Shown in pieces: positions 7,008 to 15,235 of a stretch of DNA of 55,582 nt (position 1 is its first letter; each line of letters starts with the position of its first letter). Source of the DNA: Betaproteobacteria bacterium (GTDB lineage Bacteria > Pseudomonadota > Gammaproteobacteria > Burkholderiales > SG8-39); assembly GCA_009693235.1 (NCBI GenBank), contig SHXR01000024.1, forward strand, positions 1-55,582. Reading direction: 5' to 3'. Below the pieces are notes generated by a model. That model saw only the letters and a program-made list of their open reading frames with translations, was not told the DNA's origin and did no database searches. The position numbers were made by a program, and so were the translations under genes.

Positions 7008-8543
7008 ATGGCCACGATCGAAACCATTGCCTGGTCCAACGATCTGCGCACGATCGCCGCCCGCTTTGGTGATGCGCCGGTTGTCACCGATGGCCAAACC
7101 AGTCTGAGTTTCACGGACCTCTCGCGTCGGGCGCACGCGCTCGCCCGCAAGCTCATGTCGATGGGGATCGCGGCCGGCGAATCCGTGGCGATATCAGTTC
7201 CCAACTGCAACGATGCCGTCTGGGTGAGTTATGGTGTGACGATTTCGGGTGCAGCCGAGACACCCCTCAACACCGTCATGACCGACACCGAAATCGCGTG
7301 GTTTGCCTCGCTCGCGAAATTTCGCTACGTCGTGACGCATGCGGCGCGCGCGCGTAGTTTTTGTGCGATGGGATACGAGCCCATTACCATCGAGAGCATC
7401 GGCGACGACGATGATGGCGCGCCGCTACGGCCGGTTGATGCGAACGCGCGGGGCCGCATTCTTTCATCGTCGGGCACGACCGGGCGGCCCAAGGCACTGC
7501 TCTATTCGCATGGCCGGCGCTGGTTGGCGCATACGATGCTGAAGCAGGCACTACCCTATGCGCCGCATCCGGGATCGTGCGTATTACTGATGACGCCGTT
7601 TCCCCATGGCGCCGCGCTGATGACCTACGCATGGGCCGATTTCGGCGGTACCGCGATCTTGCTGAACGGCATTGATGCGGCACGCGTCGGCCCTATCCTG
7701 GAGGGCGGCGCGGTCGATGCCGTGTTCGCACCGCCCACCGTGATCAATAAATTGTCTGAAACATTCCCTGGGCGCCGCTTTGATGGCGTGCGCTGCGTTT
7801 TCACCGGTACACAAACACTGACGCCAGCGACCTATGCACGGGCAAAAGCGATGTTCGGCCCAGTGGTTCGCGTGACCTATGGGAAGGGCGAGTGCACGAA
7901 TCCGATCACTGTTCTCGCGCCGGCCGACACCGATCGCGTCTACACCGAAGAGGCCGATCGATCGGGCGCCTGTCTCGGGTGGCCGGGGTTTGGCGTTGAG
8001 ATCGCTGTGCGTAATGAAGCAGGCGTCTTGCTAGCTATCGGTGAGGAAGGCGAAATTTTCTTGCGTGCGCGCCACATGTACATCGGTCATATCGACGCCA
8101 ATGGCTTTCAACCCATCCCGCCTGAGGGTTGGCACCAGACGGGCGATCTTGGCTATTTCGATGAGCGCGGTCGCGTGTGGCTGACCGGTCGTGCAGCCGA
8201 TGTGATCAAGTCGGGCGGCTACAAGGTGAATCCCGAAGAAATCGAAATAGCGCTCGGCGCGGTGGCCGAATGCGGCCAGATCTGCATCACTTCGATACCG
8301 TCGGCGTATTGGGGCGAAGTGATCGTCGCAGCAGCGGAACATGTTCGGGGGGATTGGGCGGCGACTGCCTCCGAGCGCTTGGCAAGCCTCTCCAAATACA
8401 AACATCCCAGGGCGTTTGTGGCGCTCGATGCGCTACCGCGTAATCCGCAGGGCAAAGTCAGCCGGCGCGCCGTGCGCGATAAAATCCTGGAACGCTATAC
8501 GCTGGAGGACGGGTCGCGGCCGGTGCTGGTGGCCAAGGGCTAG
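7008..8543 (+). CDS. Acyl-CoA synthetase (AMP-binding family)
   Basis: A 511-residue adenylate-forming enzyme expected to activate a carboxylic acid to its acyl-CoA through an acyl-AMP. The P-loop-like motif ILSSSGTTGRPKALLYSHG (about residue 150), the core GWHQTGDLGYFDERGRVWL, the hinge GRAADVIKSGGYKVNPEEIE and the C-terminal catalytic lysine region LPRNPQGKVSRRAV are all present. The length fits the 500-550 residue class. It begins at the base after the stop of the acyl-CoA dehydrogenase, so translation is probably coupled. The substrate cannot be read from the sequence. Confidence 0.93.
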   Translation: MATIETIAWSNDLRTIAARFGDAPVVTDGQTSLSFTDLSRRAHALARKLMSMGIAAGESVAISVPNCNDAVWVSYGVTISGAAETPLNTVMTDTEIAWFASLAKFRYVVTHAARARSFCAMGYEPITIESIGDDDDGAPLRPVDANARGRILSSSGTTGRPKALLYSHGRRWLAHTMLKQALPYAPHPGSCVLLMTPFPHGAALMTYAWADFGGTAILLNGIDAARVGPILEGGAVDAVFAPPTVINKLSETFPGRRFDGVRCVFTGTQTLTPATYARAKAMFGPVVRVTYGKGECTNPITVLAPADTDRVYTEEADRSGACLGWPGFGVEIAVRNEAGVLLAIGEEGEIFLRARHMYIGHIDANGFQPIPPEGWHQTGDLGYFDERGRVWLTGRAADVIKSGGYKVNPEEIEIALGAVAECGQICITSIPSAYWGEVIVAAAEHVRGDWAATASERLASLSKYKHPRAFVALDALPRNPQGKVSRRAVRDKILERYTLEDGSRPVLVAKG

Positions 8544-8633
8544 CCGGGCGCGGCGGCTCATCTGCCCGACACAGGCGATAATGGCATCCATTGATCTTTT
8601 CCTCATTCGCGACCGCGATTGAGGACTGACTTC

Positions 8634-8671
8634 ACCCTCGCCCCTTGCGGGAGAGGGCCGGGGAGAGGGGG
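8634..8671. repeat. REP-like palindromic sequence
   Basis: Palindrome CCCTCGCCCCTTGCGGGAGAGGG followed by a second GGGGAGAGGGGG block. This matches the style of dispersed extragenic palindromes found in many GC-rich proteobacteria. It lies after the stop of the AMP-ligase gene and may serve as a transcript end. Confidence 0.55.
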
Positions 8672-8737
8672 ATAAGCGTTCCCTCGATCAATGTCAGCTG
8701 ATTTGAAACGCTCGACATGCACTCAACAGGAGTAACC

Positions 8738-10114
8738 ATGGACGGACTCACTACACAGATCGCTCGCTTCGTCGCGCAGCCGGGTTTGGACCCGCTACCC
8801 GCCGCCGCAGCACACATCATTCGCTCCGGATTCATCGACACGATTGCCACCATGCTTGCCGGTCGCGACGAGCCGGTGACGCGCATCATGATCGAGCGTG
8901 TACGGGCCGGCCGGTCTGCGATTGCCGAGGCAAGCTTATTGCTCGGCAAGGAACATGCGAGCGCGCAAGATGCGGCACTCGTCAATGCCGCTGCAGGCCA
9001 TGCGCTTGATTACGATGATGTCGCGCTCTCCGGACATCCGAGCACGGTGCTCGCCCCGGCCGTATTGGCCGAAGGCGAAGCGATCGGGGCGTCGGGCGCC
9101 GCCGTGATGCGCGCTTATCTGGTGGGATATGAAGTGTGGGCCGAACTGATCGGTCGCGACGCCGATTCAATCCATACCAAGGGCTGGCATCCAACCGGCG
9201 TGTTCGGGACGGTGGCCGCCGCTGCCGCGGTTGCGAATCTGCGCAAGCTCAAGGTCGAGACGGCGCGGCATGCGATCGCCATTGCCGCGAGTATGTCATC
9301 GGGATTGACCGCCAATTTCGGCACCATGACCAAGCCCTTTCACGCCGGCCGCGCGGCAGCGAATGGCATCGAAGCAGTACGGCTTGCGATGGCCGGTCTC
9401 ACTGCTTCGGCCGACATCTTTGAGCATCAAGGTGGATTTCTCCATGCGTTATCGCCAAACGGCACCACCGACCGCAACACACCTGCTGTGAATCTCGGTA
9501 AGGAGCTCGCGCTGCTGGAGAACGGCCTTTCGATCAAGAAATATCCGATGTGCTATGCGACGCACCGGGTGATCGACGGCATGCTCGATCTCGTCACCAA
9601 GCACGACATCAAGGCGCCCGATGTCGATCGCGTCGAAGCCACCATCGGCGTACCGCAGGCCGGCATGCTCCGCAACCACGCGCCGGTCACTGGTTTGGAA
9701 GCCAAATTCAGCTTGGAGTTTGGCGTGGCATCGGCCATGGTCGCGCGCAAGGTTGGACTGGCCGAGCTGACCGACGAATTCGTCAATCGCGCGCCGGTGC
9801 GTGATGCAATGAAGCGTTTGTCGATATCAACCGTCGACACACGCTGTCCGCTCGAAGCGGGATTCTCGATGCATGATCGGGTCGTGGTGCGTTTGAAAGA
9901 CGGCCGGAAGTTCGATTCCGGAGACATCCGCTTCGCGACCGGCAACGCGAAGGTCCCGTTACGTGATGAGGAACTGCGGGTGAAATTCATGGATTGCGCG
10001 CGTGGCGTGCAGCATCTTGATCCAGTCACCTTGTTTGATCGGCTCTCCCATCTTGAGTCGGTCGGCAATGTGGCAGAGCTCGTCGCCATTCAGGCCGGAA
10101 AGCAAGCCGCGTAG
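8738..10114 (+). CDS. MmgE/PrpD family protein
   Basis: A 458-residue member of the MmgE/PrpD family, which includes 2-methylcitrate dehydratase and cis-aconitate decarboxylase. Family signatures are DYDDVALSGHPSTVLAP, the substrate-site region GWHPTGVFGTVAAAAA, SSGLTANFGTMTKPFHAGRA, and KKYPMCYATHRVIDG. The start at 8738 (MDGLTTQIA) has an AGGAG ribosome site 5 nt before it, better than the ATG at 8717. It leads a co-directional set with an alpha/beta hydrolase and an Ldh-type dehydrogenase. No methylcitrate synthase or lyase is nearby, so a role in propionate breakdown is not supported; dehydration or decarboxylation of another di- or tricarboxylate is likelier. Confidence 0.93.
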   Translation: MDGLTTQIARFVAQPGLDPLPAAAAHIIRSGFIDTIATMLAGRDEPVTRIMIERVRAGRSAIAEASLLLGKEHASAQDAALVNAAAGHALDYDDVALSGHPSTVLAPAVLAEGEAIGASGAAVMRAYLVGYEVWAELIGRDADSIHTKGWHPTGVFGTVAAAAAVANLRKLKVETARHAIAIAASMSSGLTANFGTMTKPFHAGRAAANGIEAVRLAMAGLTASADIFEHQGGFLHALSPNGTTDRNTPAVNLGKELALLENGLSIKKYPMCYATHRVIDGMLDLVTKHDIKAPDVDRVEATIGVPQAGMLRNHAPVTGLEAKFSLEFGVASAMVARKVGLAELTDEFVNRAPVRDAMKRLSISTVDTRCPLEAGFSMHDRVVVRLKDGRKFDSGDIRFATGNAKVPLRDEELRVKFMDCARGVQHLDPVTLFDRLSHLESVGNVAELVAIQAGKQAA

Positions 10115-10170
10115 GTGCGTGCACAGACGGCGGGCAACTGACGCCGGTGTCTCGTCGAAAGGATTGCCGC

Positions 10171-11037
10171 GTGGAAGAACGCGTTTCATTTATTTCAGAT
10201 GGCCTCAAGATCGCCGCCGTCTTGCAGCGGCCGGAGGGCGCCCAGCGCTTCCCCGCCTTCGTGCTCCTGCATGGTTTTGGCAGCAACAAATCCGGTGCAT
10301 GGCTGAAGATCGCGGCCGACTTGATGGCAGAGTGGGGCTACGCAACCTTGCGGATCGATTTTCGCGGCTGCGGCGAAAGCGAAGGCCAAAGGGCGCGCGT
10401 GATTTGCCTGGAGCAGGTCGAAGATACGAAAAGCGCGGTGACCTACCTGCAATCGCGCCTCGATATCGATGCGGCGCGCATCGGCGTCTTTGGCCATAGC
10501 TTTGGTGCCGCGGTGGCGGTCTATGCGGGCGGCGTTGACAAGCGCATCGCGGCGGTCGTGTCGTCCGGCGGATGGGGCGATGGCGTCAAGAAATTTCGGA
10601 AGCAACACGAATCGCCCGAGGCCTGGAGGCGCTTTACCGACATGATGGAGCGGGGCAAGCGCGTGCGCGTCGAGACCGGGCAATCGATCATGGTGCCGCG
10701 CTTTGACATCGTGCCGATTCCACCGCATTTGCGCGGTAATCTCGCGGCGGGTTCGCATCTCGAATTCCCCTTCGAAGTGGTCGAGGGCATGTACAACTTT
10801 CGCGCGATCGATGTGGTGGCCGACATTGCGCCACGACCGTTGCTGTTGCTGCATCCGGCCAACGATTCGGTCACCCCCACCGAGCAATCGGTCGATCTCT
10901 TCAATGCCGCCAGGCAGCCGGCTGATCTGCATCTTTTTGCCGAGGTCGATCATTTCCTACTATCGGAAGGCAATCCGCTCGTCATCAATCTCACCCGCAA
11001 CTGGTTGGAAAAGTATTTTCCGCCGCGGTCACGATGA
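10171..11037 (+). CDS. Alpha/beta hydrolase
   Basis: A 288-residue soluble alpha/beta hydrolase of the dienelactone-hydrolase or serine-aminopeptidase-like type. The oxyanion segment LLHGFGSNKS, the nucleophile elbow GVFGHSFGAAVAVY, the acid in LLHPANDSVTP and the histidine in FAEVDHFLL give a complete triad. The GTG at 10171 has AAAGGA with 7-nt spacing; the frame is open to a GTG at 10147 that lacks such a site. It overlaps the next gene by 4 bp (ATGA), so the two are translationally coupled. It probably hydrolyses an ester, lactone or thioester in the same pathway as the MmgE/PrpD protein. Confidence 0.9.
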   Translation: MEERVSFISDGLKIAAVLQRPEGAQRFPAFVLLHGFGSNKSGAWLKIAADLMAEWGYATLRIDFRGCGESEGQRARVICLEQVEDTKSAVTYLQSRLDIDAARIGVFGHSFGAAVAVYAGGVDKRIAAVVSSGGWGDGVKKFRKQHESPEAWRRFTDMMERGKRVRVETGQSIMVPRFDIVPIPPHLRGNLAAGSHLEFPFEVVEGMYNFRAIDVVADIAPRPLLLLHPANDSVTPTEQSVDLFNAARQPADLHLFAEVDHFLLSEGNPLVINLTRNWLEKYFPPRSR

Positions 11038-12101
11038 GTGAGGGGGTGGTTAGTAAAGGTCCGACGCTGTTTGCATCGACGCGGTTGCATCACTTCGTCA
11101 CCGACGTGTTCACCCGCGCCGGCATGACTAATCAACACGCGGGATACGTCGCCGACGCGCTGGTCTGGGCCAATCTGCGCGGCATGGATAGTCATGGTGC
11201 AATGCGGATTCCACGCTATATCGATCTGATCGATGCGGGCGATATCAATTCGCGTGCCAATATTCGCGTCGTTACCGAAACGCCAGCCTCCATCGTGCTT
11301 GATTGTGATCGTGCATCCGGTGCGGTGGCGATGCACGAAGCGGTGGCGCGATCAACGGCGCTCGCACGGCAAGTCGGTATCGGCAGCGTGTTTGTGCGTA
11401 AGACGACGCATACCGCCGCCGTCGGACATTTCACCCAGCAAGTGGCTAATCAAGGGATGGCCGCGATCGCGTTTGGCGGTTCATGGCCTAACATGGCGTA
11501 TCACGGCTCGCGCGTAGCGGCGCTGTCGACCAGTCCGTTTTCGATAGCGGTGCCTGGCGGCAGTGGCGGTCCGATCATTCTGGATATCGCGACGGGTGCC
11601 ATCTCGGTGGGCAAGCTGCGACAGGCGAAGCGCACCGGGCAGGCCATCCCGGAAGGGGTTGCGCTCGATAAGGATGGCAACCCGACCACCGATCCCCAGA
11701 CCGCCCTGATTCCGTTGCCGCTTGGCGGGCCGAAGGGCAGTGGACTGTCGCTGATGATTGAACTCATCGCGAGCGTTCTGGTTGGCAATCCCATCCTCGC
11801 CGATGCTTTGGAAGGCAAGCCCGAAGGCAAACGCCATCGGCAAAACGCTTTTCTCCTTGCGATCGATGTCGCGCGTTACATGGACCTTGATCAATTTCGC
11901 GCCGAGGTTGAGCGGCTAGTGCGCGCGATCAAAGCCTTGCCAAAAGATGCTGCGACGGCGGAGATTCTCATGCCTGGCGAGCGAGGCGCCCGGATGCTTG
12001 CCAAGCGCACGCGCGACGGCGTGCCGATTCCGCCTGCCGTGGTGAAGGAACTCTCTGGCGTGGCGGGGCGGTTCGGTATTGATCCGCTCGTGCCGCTGTA
12101 A
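11034..12101 (+). CDS. Malate/L-lactate dehydrogenase-type (Ldh family) oxidoreductase
   Basis: A 355-residue member of the type-2 malate/L-lactate dehydrogenase family (YlbC/ComC/AllD group), NAD(P)-dependent enzymes that interconvert 2-hydroxy and 2-oxo acids. Typical motifs are LRGMDSHGAMRIPRY near residue 50, KTTHTAAVGHF, the nicotinamide region LDIATGAISVGKLRQA, GVALDKDGNPTTDP and LPLGGPKGSGLSLMIE. It starts inside the stop of the alpha/beta hydrolase gene. With the hydrolase and the MmgE/PrpD protein it suggests breakdown of a hydroxy-dicarboxylate or lactone. The substrate is not determined. Confidence 0.92.
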   Translation: MSEGVVSKGPTLFASTRLHHFVTDVFTRAGMTNQHAGYVADALVWANLRGMDSHGAMRIPRYIDLIDAGDINSRANIRVVTETPASIVLDCDRASGAVAMHEAVARSTALARQVGIGSVFVRKTTHTAAVGHFTQQVANQGMAAIAFGGSWPNMAYHGSRVAALSTSPFSIAVPGGSGGPIILDIATGAISVGKLRQAKRTGQAIPEGVALDKDGNPTTDPQTALIPLPLGGPKGSGLSLMIELIASVLVGNPILADALEGKPEGKRHRQNAFLLAIDVARYMDLDQFRAEVERLVRAIKALPKDAATAEILMPGERGARMLAKRTRDGVPIPPAVVKELSGVAGRFGIDPLVPL

Positions 12102-12124
12102 GGCGCGTATCCTCGAATGACCCT

Positions 12125-12517
12125 ATGACAACCGCATCGTCATCAACCGCCATCCCACTCCAAGCCCTGGAATTGCTCGGGCGCTGGAATCGATTCGTCA
12201 AAGGGTTCAAGCCGTATGAGCCGTCATGCTCCTGTTGCGTGGGGATGGGGATTGAAACCGCCGATGATCTCGATGTCAGCCTGCTCTCCTATCTCAGCGA
12301 GAAATATATCGGAGATCTCGTGATGGGTGACATCCTGCGAACCGGCGCGGGTTACGAGATGGCGCGCGCGGGGAGTGTCGTGCGCTTGTTGCAGGCGTTT
12401 GCGAAACGCACCCTCGATGCGCCGGAATCAGCCCAGCAAACGGTGCTGGAAGATATTCGCATCGCGCTCGATACCGCTGAAGGGGTCGAGGCGTCTGCGT
12501 CTGCGCCTGCGCCGTAG
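12125..12517 (+). CDS. Hypothetical protein with CSCC motif
   Basis: A 130-residue protein I do not recognise. It has an EPSCSCCVGMG stretch near residue 40 that could bind a metal or form disulfides, then mostly helical sequence (SYLSEKYIGDLVMGDILR, VVRLLQAFAKRTLD) and an Ala/Pro/Ser-rich tail. No signal peptide or membrane helix is seen. It starts 23 bp after the Ldh-family gene and may be the last gene of that operon, although no strong ribosome site precedes the ATG. It is convergent with the P450 gene. Confidence 0.6.
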   Translation: MTTASSSTAIPLQALELLGRWNRFVKGFKPYEPSCSCCVGMGIETADDLDVSLLSYLSEKYIGDLVMGDILRTGAGYEMARAGSVVRLLQAFAKRTLDAPESAQQTVLEDIRIALDTAEGVEASASAPAP

Positions 12518-12550
12518 AGGCAAAAGGCAAGGCCTGATGCCGTGGTCCGA

Positions 12551-13774
12551 TCAAGCCTTCAGCTCCACCTTCAGCTCGTCAATGATCCTGAAGCGCCAGC
12601 GCGGCGGACGCACGGTCGGCCCGGCCCGCTCGAAATTCGGAAAGCGCGCGAGCAGTTTGCCGAATGCAAGCGACGCTTCCATGCGCGCGACGGCATTGCC
12701 GGCGCAGAAGTGGATGCCGTGTCCGAAGGCGATATGCCGGTTCGGATTACGCGCGATGTCAAACGCTTCCGGGTCTGGGAATTGGCGTTCGTCATGGTCC
12801 GCCGCACCGATGCCCAGATGGAAAAAAGTGCCGGCGGGAAAGCGCTCGCCGCCGATGTCGCAATCCACTTTGGCCTTGCGATTGCCGATCTGCAAAGGAC
12901 TTTCATAGCGCAGCATTTCTTCAACGGCGCTCCGCAGCACCGACGGGTCAGCCGCGAGGCGCGCTCGCTGGTCCGGGAAACGCAGCAACAGATCAATGCC
13001 GTTGGTGATGAAACTGGTGGTGGTGTCGTGGCCGGCGTTGAGCATGAAGATGGCGCTGTGCAGGATTTCATCTTCGGCGAGACCGACGCCACCGTCGTGT
13101 TCCCGGATCAGCGTGTCGAGCACATCGGGCGCATCGGACGGAATGCTGCGCCTGCGTTTGTCAGCCATGAGGTCGCGAAGATAGGCCTTGAAGTCGAGCA
13201 CCGCCTGATTGCCGGCCGCGAGTTGCTCGGGCGTGCGCACCGGTTCCAGGCCGCCCAAAATCATCGAGGCCCAATGGCGCAGCGGCTCGCGCTCCGGCGG
13301 CGGTACCCCGAGGAGGTCACACACCAGGTTGAGCGGGATGATCACCGCAAACTCGCTCATCACATCGATCACGCCGCGTTCAGCAGCACGGTCAAGCAGA
13401 TCATCTACATTGGCCGCCACGCCAGCTTCCATGCGTCGCATCGCTTGCACGGAAAAGAACGGCTGGAGCAGACGTCGCACCCGCGTATGCGCCGGTGGAT
13501 CGTTGAACACGAGCGAGTTGGTGTGATGTTCGTACAGCGGTGATTGGCCGAACTTGGGCAGGAAATCGACGTGCTTGTCGGAGCTGAAACGCTCGGCATC
13601 AGTGATGACGGCACGCACATCGTCATAGCGGGAGAGGAACACCGAGTCGTCCGGCTGGCGGGAGAGCGGTGCTGTATCACGCAAGCGCCGGTAGATTGGG
13701 TAGGGGTCGTTGGCGAAGGCCGCGTCGGCGTGTGCCAGTACGAAGGGCTCTGTGCCGGTGGTCGTGGGTTGCAT
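12551..13774 (-). CDS. Cytochrome P450
   Basis: A 407-residue bacterial class I cytochrome P450, a soluble haem monooxygenase that needs a separate ferredoxin and reductase. The I-helix oxygen-binding motif AGHDTTTSF, the ExxR of the K-helix (EEMLRYESP) and the haem-ligand loop FGHGIHFCAGNAVARME with Cys357 are intact. The N-terminus has the usual FANDPYPIYRRLRD. No ferredoxin or reductase gene is adjacent. It is a single gene transcribed leftward, convergent with the CSCC protein and divergent from the Bug receptor at 14143. The substrate is unknown. Confidence 0.96.
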   Translation of the reverse strand: MQPTTTGTEPFVLAHADAAFANDPYPIYRRLRDTAPLSRQPDDSVFLSRYDDVRAVITDAERFSSDKHVDFLPKFGQSPLYEHHTNSLVFNDPPAHTRVRRLLQPFFSVQAMRRMEAGVAANVDDLLDRAAERGVIDVMSEFAVIIPLNLVCDLLGVPPPEREPLRHWASMILGGLEPVRTPEQLAAGNQAVLDFKAYLRDLMADKRRRSIPSDAPDVLDTLIREHDGGVGLAEDEILHSAIFMLNAGHDTTTSFITNGIDLLLRFPDQRARLAADPSVLRSAVEEMLRYESPLQIGNRKAKVDCDIGGERFPAGTFFHLGIGAADHDERQFPDPEAFDIARNPNRHIAFGHGIHFCAGNAVARMEASLAFGKLLARFPNFERAGPTVRPPRWRFRIIDELKVELKA

Positions 13775-14142
13775 CGTTGTCTCCGTAGCGTCTTGAAGGT
13801 CAGTGCGTTTAATACGCCCGCCCCGGCTGGGCTCAGTTCACGCAATGGCGCGGTGGAAAGATGATTACGCACATCACGACAAGTTGCGGCAAGCAGCGCT
13901 CCTTTGGGCACGCACCATCCAACGATTTTCCCGATCACGCAGCCGGCGCGTATGCCGGCTCCAGCGAGTCCGCCCTGTAGGGGACGCAGCGCACATTGCT
14001 GCATTCTCCTAGAATACCGTTTGCGAAGCCGAATGGTGATGCTGCCTTGTCCAATTCTGATTTTGAACCGGCTCTGCGTGAGCCGAACTAGGCATTCGCG
14101 AGGTTCGAAGGTTTCTAACCGCGAAAGGGGAGGATGATGAAC
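13775..14142. other. Intergenic region between P450 and Bug receptor
   Basis: A 368-bp region between divergent genes, with no supported gene. A small hairpin (CGGCTC / GAGCCG, 14069-14085) lies about 60 bp before the receptor gene. The GGGGAGG at 14127-14133 is the ribosome site of that gene. No confident promoter was found. Confidence 0.45.
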
Positions 14143-15117
14143 ATGCGTAGACGTGATTTGCTGATCGGTGCCGGCGCAGCCGGAGTGGTCTTCGCTTCCG
14201 GAGTACGCGCCCAGGCGACTTACCCGGCGCGCGCGCTGAGCTGGGTCGTGGGCTTTCCGCCGGGTGGCGGCGCCGACTCCGTGACGCGTCTTGTCGCAGC
14301 GAAGATGGCGCAGAACATCGGGCACTCGGTCCTCGTCGAGAATCGACCCGGCGCGAGCGGCATCATCTCCGCGCAGTATGTCGCGCAAGCGGGCGCCGAC
14401 GGCTACACGCTCCTTGCGGTGGAGCAGGGCGTCATGATCTACAACGCGGCGCTCTACTCGAAGCTTCCGTACGACGCGGCGCGCGATTTCACGCCGGTCT
14501 CGAACATGATCCGCGCGCCGCTTGTCCTCGCGGTGCATCCGAGCTTTCCCGCCGCGGACTTCAAGTCGTTCGTCGAGCATGTGAAGAGCCAACCGGGCAA
14601 GCTCAACTACGCCTCGCCCGGTCGCGGCCTCACGCATCATCTCGGCATGGAAGCACTGAAGGCGCGCATGGGCCTCGATATCGTCGATGTGCACTACAAG
14701 GGCATCGCGCCGGCGATCCAAGACGTGGTCGCAGGTCAGATCCCAATGATCGTCGCCGACACAGTCGTTGCGTTGCCGCAGGTGAAGAGCGGCAAGCTGC
14801 GCGCGCTTGCGGCGTTCGCTTCCAAGCGGCTTGGTGTTGCGCCCGATATCCCCGCGCTCGGCGAGCTCGGGGTCGGAGATCTCGACATGGGGCCGATCGT
14901 CGGGGTCGTGGTGCCGCGCGCCACGCCGCGCGAGATCGTCGCGCGCCTCAATGCCGAAGTCGGTCGCGCGATTCGCGACCCCGAGGTGAGTGGCAGGCTC
15001 GCTGGCCTCGGACTGGAGATCGTACCGGGCCCGGCCGAGGAGTTCGCGGCATTCCTGCAGTCCGAATCGAATCGCTGGTTGCCGCTTGTGCGCAAGCTCA
15101 ATATCAAGCTCGACTAA
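14143..15117 (+). CDS. Bug-type tripartite tricarboxylate transporter receptor
   Basis: A 324-residue periplasmic solute receptor of the Bug/TctC family, which binds carboxylates and related anions. The N-terminus MRRRDLLIGAGAAG ending in VRAQA is a Tat-like signal. The mature protein shows the family motifs VVGFPPGGGADSVTR, ENRPGASG, the HYKG (DVHYKGIAPAIQDVVAGQI) and the C-terminal LPLVRKLNIKLD. The ATG at 14143 is preferred for its 9-nt spacing from GGAGG; ATGs at 14134 and 14137 are too close. No TctA/TctB membrane genes are near, as is usual for the many orphan Bug genes of Burkholderiales. Third codon positions look more GC-rich than in neighbouring genes, a hint of separate origin. Confidence 0.93.
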   Translation: MRRRDLLIGAGAAGVVFASGVRAQATYPARALSWVVGFPPGGGADSVTRLVAAKMAQNIGHSVLVENRPGASGIISAQYVAQAGADGYTLLAVEQGVMIYNAALYSKLPYDAARDFTPVSNMIRAPLVLAVHPSFPAADFKSFVEHVKSQPGKLNYASPGRGLTHHLGMEALKARMGLDIVDVHYKGIAPAIQDVVAGQIPMIVADTVVALPQVKSGKLRALAAFASKRLGVAPDIPALGELGVGDLDMGPIVGVVVPRATPREIVARLNAEVGRAIRDPEVSGRLAGLGLEIVPGPAEEFAAFLQSESNRWLPLVRKLNIKLD

Positions 15118-15155
15118 TTTTAAAGGGGACGCTTTTAAAGGGGGCGTTACCCTTT
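15118..15155 (+). terminator. Tandem TTTTAAAGGGG repeat with terminator-like hairpin
   Basis: Immediately after the receptor stop codon there are two near-identical blocks, TTTTAAAGGGGACG (15118) and TTTTAAAGGGGGCG (15133). The second pairs with CCCTTT (15150-15155) to form a short AAAGGG/CCCTTT stem followed by ATTTTG. This could be a weak Rho-independent terminator. Such TAAAGGGG blocks also occur as dispersed repeats in proteobacterial genomes. Confidence 0.5.
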
Positions 15156-15235
15156 ATTTTGTTCGAATTGACGGTGGAATGCACTCCGCCCTGTCACGCT
15201 ACGGTGCGCCAAGGGGTGGATGCTAATAGCGTGTC

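Noticed and set aside
13405-14721. A 438-codon minus-strand open frame over the P450 start and the Bug receptor
   Set aside because: It overlaps two genes with clear family motifs and its translation is low-complexity Arg/His/Ser sequence.
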